A stretch of DNA of 28,222 nucleotides from Planctomycetia bacterium. GTDB taxonomy: Bacteria; Planctomycetota; UBA1135; GCA-002686595. Location: contig SXKQ01000120.1 of the NCBI GenBank assembly GCA_005778045.1, forward strand, positions 1 through 28,222. Direction: 5' to 3'. This document shows, piece after piece, positions 22,981 through 28,222 of the stretch. The position numbers and the translations under genes were made by a program. Numbering within the stretch: position 1 is the stretch's first letter; every line of letters starts with the position of its first letter. The notes beneath the pieces are model-generated. The model searched no databases, was not told where the DNA came from, and saw only the letters and a list, made by a program, of their open reading frames with translations.

Positions 22981-24342
22981 CTACTTCTTCTTGGTGACCT
23001 GGAGCTGCAGCCCGAACTCCGCCAGCTTGCGCTTGAGCTCGAGCAGCGAGGTCTGGCCGAAGTTGGGCATCGAGAGCAATTCGTCCTCGCTGTGGGCGAG
23101 GATGTCGGCGAGCGTCAGGCAGGCGAGGTTCTCGACAGCGCGGCGCACGCGGATCGAGAGGTCGAGCTTGCTGACCGGAGTGTTGAGCACTTCCGAGCTC
23201 TCGTTGCTGCCCGCGCGCGGGCGAGCCGCGGCCTCGATCGAGGCCACTGCCTCCTCGTGCTTCATGCCGAGGCGCAGGCCCTTCGAGTTGAGGATGTCCT
23301 TGATCTCGTTGAGCGAGGTCTCGCCGAAGTTCTTGTAGGCGAGCAGCTCCTGCTCCGTCAGGCGGACGAGGTCGCCCAGCGTGACGATGTTCATCTTGTT
23401 GAGGCAGTTGCGCGCGCGCACCGAGAGCTCGAAGTCGGTGATCGGCGTCTTGAGGATCTGGTTGAGGCGGTCTTCCTTGCGCTCCAGATCCTCGTCGTAG
23501 TACATGTCGATCCCCGAGCGCGCGTCCTCGAGGTACAGGCGGGCGCGCGGGTTGGTCGGGTCGTTGCGCGCGATGACGTCGTAGCAGGCCGCGGCCTCCT
23601 GGTGACGACCGAGATCCTCGTACAGCACGCCGAGGTTGAACATCACGTTGCGGTCGATGGGGAGCATCGACGCAAGCGACTGGTAGGCCTGCAGCGCGAG
23701 CTCGTCGAGGCCGCAGCGCTCGGCGAGCGCGGCGAAGCGGGCGAGGTTGGTGCGGTGCGAGGGATCGATCTCGCGCGCGGCGGCGTACAGGTCGAGAGCG
23801 GACTCCGGCGAACGGCGCAGCTCGGCGAGACGGCCCCTGAGGTAGCTGTGCTCCGCGCTGGCGGCGAAGGACGGCGGGGCGCTGTCGAGCTCGCGCGCCA
23901 GCGTGGCAGCCGCGCCGTCGTGGTCGCTCTTGTGCAGATCGAGCTCGAGCTGAGCTTCGAGCTTGTTGCCGCGCGGACGGGGCTCCTCGGGGTACTGGTT
24001 CGAGAGGCGCTCGAAGATCGCGTGAGCATCGGCCCAGCGGCCGATCGACATCAGCGCGCTGCCGCGCGTGAAGGCCGCGACCACGTCCGTCTTCTCGTAG
24101 CCGGCGAGCTGCGCGGCGCAGGCTTCGTAGCGCGCCACCATCCAAATGCCGAGGCCCTTGCGTCGGCCCTCTTCGCCGGCCGACGAGAGGCTGTCGACCA
24201 TGCGCGTGAAGCTGTCGACGGCTGCGCGCGAGCGGTAGACCGTCGAGCGCGCCTGCACCAGCGTCGTGAAGTTGGGGATCGAGGCGCTCTTCAGGTCGAA
24301 GGCCTCGGAGGCGGCCGACATCTCGACAGTGCTGGAGGTCAT
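22981..24342 (-). CDS. TPR protein with two RNA-polymerase-alpha C-terminal-like domains
   Basis: A 453-residue cytoplasmic protein. Residues of about 85-290 are TPR-like helical repeats (ALMSIGRWADAHAIFERL, NLGVLYEDLGRHQEAAACYD). Two alpha-CTD-like domains follow, at about 298-360 and 387-448. Aligned by eye with E. coli RpoA, the first keeps the DNA-contact residues R265 (R309), N268 (N312), C269 (C313), G296 (G340), S299 (S343) and E302 (E346); K298 is Thr 342. The second keeps R265 (R398), G296, S299 and E302 but has Arg and Ala at N268 and C269. There is no alpha N-terminal assembly domain, so it is not RpoA. It likely binds DNA or transcription factors and docks proteins through the TPRs. 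ATG 24342 is chosen; it lacks a Shine-Dalgarno. Confidence 0.9.
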   Translation of the reverse strand: MTSSTVEMSAASEAFDLKSASIPNFTTLVQARSTVYRSRAAVDSFTRMVDSLSSAGEEGRRKGLGIWMVARYEACAAQLAGYEKTDVVAAFTRGSALMSIGRWADAHAIFERLSNQYPEEPRPRGNKLEAQLELDLHKSDHDGAAATLARELDSAPPSFAASAEHSYLRGRLAELRRSPESALDLYAAAREIDPSHRTNLARFAALAERCGLDELALQAYQSLASMLPIDRNVMFNLGVLYEDLGRHQEAAACYDVIARNDPTNPRARLYLEDARSGIDMYYDEDLERKEDRLNQILKTPITDFELSVRARNCLNKMNIVTLGDLVRLTEQELLAYKNFGETSLNEIKDILNSKGLRLGMKHEEAVASIEAAARPRAGSNESSEVLNTPVSKLDLSIRVRRAVENLACLTLADILAHSEDELLSMPNFGQTSLLELKRKLAEFGLQLQVTKKK

Positions 24343-24454
24343 GCGGGTGGGTCGGGTGGAGAGGTGAAAGGAGCAGCCGTAGGGCCTTGGGGGTGCGGCG
24401 GGCCGAGAGTGCCGACCGGACGCGGGCGAGGCCCCGCCCCGGGGCATTGGAAGG
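24343..24454 (-). other. 112-base 5' leader of the TPR/alpha-CTD gene
   Basis: Predicted untranslated leader. It contains a self-complementary GCCCCGGGGC block and a repeated GGTCGGC/CTCGGCC region that could fold. The last 35 bases before the start codon are mostly pyrimidine, with no Shine-Dalgarno match. No known riboswitch or small-ORF pattern was recognised. Confidence 0.35.
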
Positions 24455-24460
24455 GCGGGG

Positions 24461-24490
24461 AGAATACAGGTGGGCGGCGCAGGGCGTCAA
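24461..24490 (-). promoter_or_regulatory. sigma-70-like promoter of the TPR/alpha-CTD gene
   Basis: On the minus strand TTGACG (24490-24485, five of six to consensus) is followed by an 18-base spacer and TATTCT (24466-24461, close to TATAAT). The predicted start is near 24454, which leaves a leader of about 112 bases before the ATG at 24342. This is the best-formed promoter in the window. Confidence 0.65.
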
Positions 24491-24553
24491 CTTGCCCCGG
24501 CGGGAGGGGCGGGGGCTTGCGCCCGCCGAAGCTCGGCCGTTCCCTTGCGGGCC

Positions 24554-24889
24554 ATGGACTGCATCTTTTGCCGCATCGCCGCCGGGCAGGCTCCGGCGCG
24601 CGTCGTGTTCGAGAGCCCGCGCGTGCTCGCCTTCGAGGACCTCCACCCGCAGGCGCCAGTGCACGTGCTCGTCGTGCCGCGGGAGCATGTCGACTCGCTG
24701 TGGGAGCTCGTCGACGGGGCCTTGGCGGGTGAGCTGCTGCTCGCCGCCGCCGAGGTCGCGCGCTCGAAGGGACTCGCGCGCGGCTTCCGCGTGATCACCA
24801 ACGCGCGGCGCGACGGCGGGCAGGAGGTCGAGCACCTGCACCTGCACGTCGTCGGAGGCAAGCGACTCGGCCGCATGTTGCCGAGCTGA
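24554..24889 (+). CDS. HIT-domain (HINT-type) nucleotide-binding protein
   Basis: A 111-residue protein of typical histidine-triad length. It opens with MDCIFCRIAAG, with the Cys 3/Cys 6 pair that binds zinc in many bacterial HINT proteins. It carries FEDLHPQAPVHVLVVPREH (27-45) and ends with the triad EVEHLHLHVVGG, with His 94, 96 and 98; the central His would form the AMP adduct. Relatives hydrolyse adenosine phosphoramidates and bind purine nucleotides. The frame opens at 24470, but ATG 24554 matches the conserved family N-terminus. It is divergent from the TPR/alpha-CTD gene. A GCGCGCGAAGCGCGC hairpin lies just past its stop. Confidence 0.93.
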   Translation: MDCIFCRIAAGQAPARVVFESPRVLAFEDLHPQAPVHVLVVPREHVDSLWELVDGALAGELLLAAAEVARSKGLARGFRVITNARRDGGQEVEHLHLHVVGGKRLGRMLPS

Positions 24890-25006
24890 GCGAGGCGACT
24901 GCGCGCGAAGCGCGCGCGAGAATTTCGCGGCGAGTCCTTGATTCGATCGCGCGCTTTTCGGAAGAGAGAGCGGGACGCGCGCGAGGGGCGCGCGGGGGGG
25001 GGAGAT

Positions 25007-26470
25007 ATGGACAAGTTCGTGATCGAGGGCGGGCGCAAGCTGCAGGGCAGCGTGCGCGTTTCAGGTTCCAAGAACGCTGTGCTTCCGGTGCTGGCGGCGA
25101 CGCTGCTCACCGACGAGCCGGTGGTCATTCCGAATGCACCGGACGTCTCCGACGTGCGGCAGATGCTCAAGGTCCTCGAGGGCCTCGGCTCGAAGTGGGA
25201 GCGCTCCAAGGAGGGCGTGCTCACCGTGCGCTCCGCGCAGGTGCCGCACAACGAGGCCGGCTGGGACTGCGTGCGCAAGATGCGCGGCTCGATCGCGGTG
25301 CTCGGCCCCGTGCTCGCGCGCACCCAGCACGCGCGCGTCAGCCTTCCGGGCGGCTGCGTCATCGGCGTGCGCCCCGTCGACCTGCACGTGAAGGGCATGA
25401 AGGCCCTCGGCGCCAAGGTCGATCTCGACGGTGGCGACATCGTGGCCTCGGCTGCCGGTGGCCTGCGTGGCGACGAGATGTACCTAGGCGGCGCCCAGGG
25501 CCCGACGGTGCTCGGCACCGCCAACGTGATGATGGCCGCGACGCTCGCCAAGGGTCGCACCGTGATCCACGGCGCCGCCTGCGAGCCCGAGGTCGTCGAC
25601 CTCGGCGAGTGCCTGAATAAGATGGGGGCGCGCATCACGGGCCTCGGCTCGCCGCGCATCGAGATCGAGGGCGTCGACAAGCTTCACGGCTGCACGCACG
25701 CGGTTATCCCCGACCGCATCGAGGCCGGCACGCTGGTGATCGCCGGCGCCATTACCGGCAGCAAGATTCGCGTCGAGGGCTGCCGTCCCGACCACCTGAT
25801 GATCCTGCTCGAGCGCATGCGTGAGGCCGAGCTGCCGCACCACTTCGGCGCCGACTGGATCGAAACCATGGCCTTCGATCAGCGCAAGAAGCGCGCCAAG
25901 CCCACCGAAGTCACCACGCTCCCGCACCCGGCCTTTCCGACCGATCTGCAGGCGCAGTGGATCGCGCTGATGACGACGGCCGATGGCATGAGCCTCGTCA
26001 CCGAGACGATCTTCACCGATCGCTACATGCACGTGGCCGAGCTGATGCGCATGGGCGCCAACATCCGCCGTCAGGGCGCGAGCGCCATCGTGACGGGGCC
26101 CGCGAACCTCAAGGGCACTCAGGTCATGGCCTCGGACCTGCGCGCGTCGGCCGCGCTCGTGCTCGCCGGCCTCGTGGCCGAGGGCACGACGGAAGTGCAC
26201 CGCGTGTACCACATCGACCGCGGCTACGCGCGCATCGAGCAACGCCTCGCCGAGCTCGGTGCGGGCATCGCGCGCGTCGACGACGATCCGGACGCGATCG
26301 CGACGGATACGGCGCCGGCCACGGAGACCATCACCCCGACGAAGCCGGCGGTGCTGCCCAAGCCCGCGGCTACGCAGGCGGTCCCAGTCAAGCCGGCGGC
26401 ACCGGTCGCCAAGTCCGCTCCCGCCCGCCCGGCGGCCAAGAAGCCGAAGGCGAAGGTCGCGCGCCGCTAG
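25007..26470 (+). CDS. murA: UDP-N-acetylglucosamine 1-carboxyvinyltransferase with C-terminal tail
   Basis: A 487-residue enzyme transferring enolpyruvate from PEP to UDP-GlcNAc, the first committed step of peptidoglycan synthesis. Family motifs: SGSKNAVLPVLAATLLTDEP near the N-terminus, catalytic Cys 117 in LPGGCVIGVRPVD (the residue alkylated by fosfomycin, so sensitivity would be expected), and DLRASAALVLAGL with the active-site Arg. The conserved fold ends near residue 424. Beyond it lies a 63-residue Asp-rich then Thr/Pro/Ala/Lys-rich tail ending PKAKVARR, not found in standard MurA. The start at ATG 25007 follows a GGAG ribosome site; the frame opens at 24938 without similarity. Its presence supports peptidoglycan in this organism. 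The next gene starts 16 bases later. Confidence 0.94.
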   Translation: MDKFVIEGGRKLQGSVRVSGSKNAVLPVLAATLLTDEPVVIPNAPDVSDVRQMLKVLEGLGSKWERSKEGVLTVRSAQVPHNEAGWDCVRKMRGSIAVLGPVLARTQHARVSLPGGCVIGVRPVDLHVKGMKALGAKVDLDGGDIVASAAGGLRGDEMYLGGAQGPTVLGTANVMMAATLAKGRTVIHGAACEPEVVDLGECLNKMGARITGLGSPRIEIEGVDKLHGCTHAVIPDRIEAGTLVIAGAITGSKIRVEGCRPDHLMILLERMREAELPHHFGADWIETMAFDQRKKRAKPTEVTTLPHPAFPTDLQAQWIALMTTADGMSLVTETIFTDRYMHVAELMRMGANIRRQGASAIVTGPANLKGTQVMASDLRASAALVLAGLVAEGTTEVHRVYHIDRGYARIEQRLAELGAGIARVDDDPDAIATDTAPATETITPTKPAVLPKPAATQAVPVKPAAPVAKSAPARPAAKKPKAKVARR

Positions 26471-26486
26471 CCGCGCACTGGGCGCC

Positions 26487-27368
26487 ATGACCGACCCTAA
26501 CCCGCTCGAGCCGCGCGAGGTCGATCCATACCGGGCCCCGCAATCGGGGTTCGCTTTGGAGACGGCGAATCCGGGCGCGTACTCGGGAACGCCGCTCGAC
26601 TGGGAGCCGTTCGAGGCGCTGCGCTTTGGCTTCGAGTCGGTCAGGCGCTACCCGATCTCGATCTTGGCCGCGTTCGTCGCATCGCTGGTGGCCTCCATCG
26701 TGGGCGGCATCGGCAGCATCGCGCAGAACGTCCTCGGCCTGAATGGGGACGAGCGCCTCGTCTTGCTCGGCGCGGTGATCTACGTGGTCTGTCTGCTGCT
26801 CAACATCCCACTGGCGGCGTGGATGGGTGTGGGGCAGGCGCGCTACGCGCTGGCGCTCGTGCGCGGCGAGCGTCCCGAGCTGACGGTGATCTTCCGCGGC
26901 GAGGGTCTGTTGGCCGCGATCGGCGTGCAGTGCGTGTACGTCTTCGGTGCGATCGCCGTCGGCATCGTGCTGTTCTTCCCGGCGATCCTGCTGTTCAAGG
27001 TGCAGTGGTCCGACCTAGGCGTCGAGCCGTTCGTCGCGGCCGGCGCGGGCCTGCTCGTGTTCCTGCCCCTCGCGCTGTTCTTCGCGGCCCGCATGAGTCT
27101 CGCCAACACCGCCATCGCGGCCCGCGGGGCGGGCACGTTCGAGAGCATGGGCGATTCGTGGCGGCTCACGGCGGGCCAGCTGTGGCCGTTCGTGTTGTTC
27201 TTCCTTCTGTTCTTCGTGCTCTCGGTCGTGGCCTACATCGTCGGCCTGCTCGTGTGCTGCGTCGGCGTCCTCGTCACGGTGCCGGCCGCGGTGATGATGT
27301 TCTATGTGGGCACGGCCTACGCCTACCAGAAGCGCAGCGGCGTCGAGCCGGTGCTGCCCGCGGCCTGA
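26487..27368 (+). CDS. polytopic membrane protein of unknown function
   Basis: A 293-residue protein. The cytoplasmic N-terminus (1-55) is Pro-rich with the DPYRAPQSGF motif; an NPY-x-x-P-like element is common at the start of membrane proteins in this group of bacteria. About six hydrophobic segments follow, roughly at 57-80, 90-113, 140-170, 180-205, 228-252 and 255-280. The general pattern resembles DUF975 or glycerophosphodiester-phosphodiesterase membrane-domain proteins, but I cannot place it firmly. A likely pairing of long loops (MGVGQARYALALVRGERPEL and ARMSLANTAIAARGAGTFES) suggests a duplicated half. It lies 16 bases after murA on the same strand and may be cotranscribed. Confidence 0.75.
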   Translation: MTDPNPLEPREVDPYRAPQSGFALETANPGAYSGTPLDWEPFEALRFGFESVRRYPISILAAFVASLVASIVGGIGSIAQNVLGLNGDERLVLLGAVIYVVCLLLNIPLAAWMGVGQARYALALVRGERPELTVIFRGEGLLAAIGVQCVYVFGAIAVGIVLFFPAILLFKVQWSDLGVEPFVAAGAGLLVFLPLALFFAARMSLANTAIAARGAGTFESMGDSWRLTAGQLWPFVLFFLLFFVLSVVAYIVGLLVCCVGVLVTVPAAVMMFYVGTAYAYQKRSGVEPVLPAA

Positions 27369-27417
27369 GCGACGTCCCCGGCGGGGCACAGCGGTCCAGC
27401 GATCTGCGGCGTGAGGC

Positions 27418-27447
27418 GCGACAGCCGCGCCCCACAGGCGGCATAAT
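27418..27447 (+). promoter_or_regulatory. sigma-70-like promoter of ffh
   Basis: GCGACA at 27418-27423 (four of six to TTGACA), an 18-base spacer, and CATAAT at 27442-27447 (five of six to TATAAT). Transcription would start near 27454, about 24 bases ahead of the ffh ATG. The -10 context GGCATAATCTTTGCCCC resembles GGGCACAATCTTGCGCCC before miaB. Confidence 0.55.
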
Positions 27448-27477
27448 CTTTGCCCCTTCCAGACTGGGACGCACGCC

Positions 27478-28222
27478 ATGTTCGAGACGCTGACGCAACG
27501 ACTGACCGGGGCCTTCTCTTTCCTCAAGGGGAGCGCCGAGCTTTCGCCGGAGAACATCGAAGAAGGCCTGCGCGCCGTGCGAGCGGCGCTGCTCGAGGCC
27601 GACGTGCACTTTCAGGTGGCGCGCGACTTCACCGAGCGCGTGCGCGCCCGCGTGGTCGGCGAGAAAGTGCTCAAGGGCGTCGAGGCCTCGCAGCAGTTCA
27701 TCCACGCCTGCCACGAGGAACTCGTCGCGCTGCTCGGCCCCGAGGAGAGTGCACTCGAGATCGCCAAGAGCGGTCCGACGGTGATCCTGATGGCGGGCTT
27801 GCAGGGTGCCGGCAAGACGACCACCTGCGCCAAGCTCGCCAAGCTCCAGAAGGAGAAGTTCCAGCGCCGTCCGCTGCTCGTCGCGGCCGACGTCAAGCGC
27901 CCGGCGGCTGTCGAGCAGCTCAAGATCCTCGGGCAGAAGATCGGCGTGCCGGTGTTTCACGTCGAGGGCGTGAGCGCGCCCGAGGTCTGCGCGCAGGGCG
28001 TCGAGTTCGCGGGCAAGAACGGTCACGACCTCGTGATCCTCGACACGGCCGGCCGCCTGCACGTCGACGAGGAGATGATGGCGGAGGTCGCTCTCGTCGC
28101 CACGCGCACCCGGCCGCACAACCAGCTGCTCGTGGTCGACGCGATGACCGGCCAGGACGCGGTCAAGTCCGCCAAGGCCTTCCACGAGAAGCTTGCGCTG
28201 ACGGGGGTCGTGCTAACCAAGC
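27478..28222 (+). CDS. ffh: signal recognition particle protein Ffh (SRP54), 3' truncated
   Basis: The first 248 residues of the SRP GTPase, cut by the right edge. It starts MFETLTQRLTGAFSFLKGSA, the family N-terminus. The N domain runs to about residue 95 and includes the LLEADVHFQVARDF segment, near the ALLEADV motif of the family. The G domain shows G1 GLQGAGKTTTCAKLAK (about 106-121), G2 DVKRPAA, G3 DTAGRLHVDEEMM and the start of G4 (VVLTK at the edge). Bound to 4.5S/SRP RNA it takes signal sequences from ribosomes to FtsY at the membrane. The Met-rich M domain lies beyond the window. The ribosome site is weak (GGGAC); a promoter lies just upstream. Confidence 0.96.
   Translation, partial: MFETLTQRLTGAFSFLKGSAELSPENIEEGLRAVRAALLEADVHFQVARDFTERVRARVVGEKVLKGVEASQQFIHACHEELVALLGPEESALEIAKSGPTVILMAGLQGAGKTTTCAKLAKLQKEKFQRRPLLVAADVKRPAAVEQLKILGQKIGVPVFHVEGVSAPEVCAQGVEFAGKNGHDLVILDTAGRLHVDEEMMAEVALVATRTRPHNQLLVVDAMTGQDAVKSAKAFHEKLALTGVVLTK

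Noticed and set aside
22981..24342. Naming the TPR/alpha-CTD gene rpoA.
   Set aside because: It lacks the alpha N-terminal dimerisation and assembly domain, and the usual ribosomal-protein neighbours of rpoA are absent.
24898..24935. GCGCGC hairpin and CGCGA-GAATT-TCGCG repeat as a defined terminator of the HIT gene.
   Set aside because: The region is a run of CG dinucleotides in which such repeats arise easily; pairing is short and the U-run is only three bases.
27369..27477. SRP (4.5S) RNA gene near ffh, and an intrinsic terminator at CCCCGGCGGGG.
   Set aside because: No SRP RNA tetraloop or flanking helix pattern was seen; the four-pair hairpin is too short and has no U-run.

Overview
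The window is a dense stretch of chromosomal DNA, high in G+C (about two-thirds or more by eye). It carries 24 protein-coding genes, two of them cut by the window ends. I saw no tRNA, rRNA, CRISPR array, insertion sequence or phage gene. The gene content points to the Planctomycetota. The main evidence is a PVC-type dehydrogenase/cytochrome c fusion, a DUF1080 lipoprotein, a sulfatase lipoprotein, and a TPR protein ending in two RNA-polymerase-alpha C-terminal-like domains. This assignment is inferred from protein families, not from a marker-gene phylogeny.

Left part (1-9030). A three-gene ABC-2 exporter (ATPase plus two permeases) is cut at the left edge. On the minus strand follow a small MORN-like protein, a Cys- and Pro-rich lipoprotein and a hotdog thioesterase. 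Then come miaB (tRNA methylthiolation, +), a YncE-like beta-propeller lipoprotein (-), an SGNH-hydrolase-like membrane protein (+) and malate dehydrogenase (-). A long inverted repeat separates the last two.

Middle (9031-18164). ribD (+) is followed by a thioredoxin-fold protein without a CxxC motif (-). Divergent from that is an 831-residue lipoprotein with a C-terminal HEXXH motif (+). Next is a sulfatase-family lipoprotein with Thr at the nucleophile position and a Cys/His tail. Ten bases later begins the PVC dehydrogenase-cytochrome.

Right part (18168-28222). A minus-strand block runs from a well-formed promoter near 24490: TPR/double alpha-CTD protein, ruvA, serA, serB, a class V aminotransferase and a DUF1080 lipoprotein. 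serA, serB and the aminotransferase together could make the whole phosphorylated pathway from 3-phosphoglycerate to serine, with the aminotransferase standing in for SerC. On the plus strand follow a HIT-domain protein, murA with a 63-residue Lys/Pro/Ala tail, a polytopic membrane protein and the start of ffh.

Four promoters with recognisable -35 and -10 hexamers spaced 17-18 bases apart were found (miaB, the SGNH gene, the TPR/alpha-CTD gene, ffh), which suggests an ordinary housekeeping sigma-70 consensus. Convergent genes are packed very tightly: four of five tail-to-tail pairs have only 3-12 bases between stop codons.
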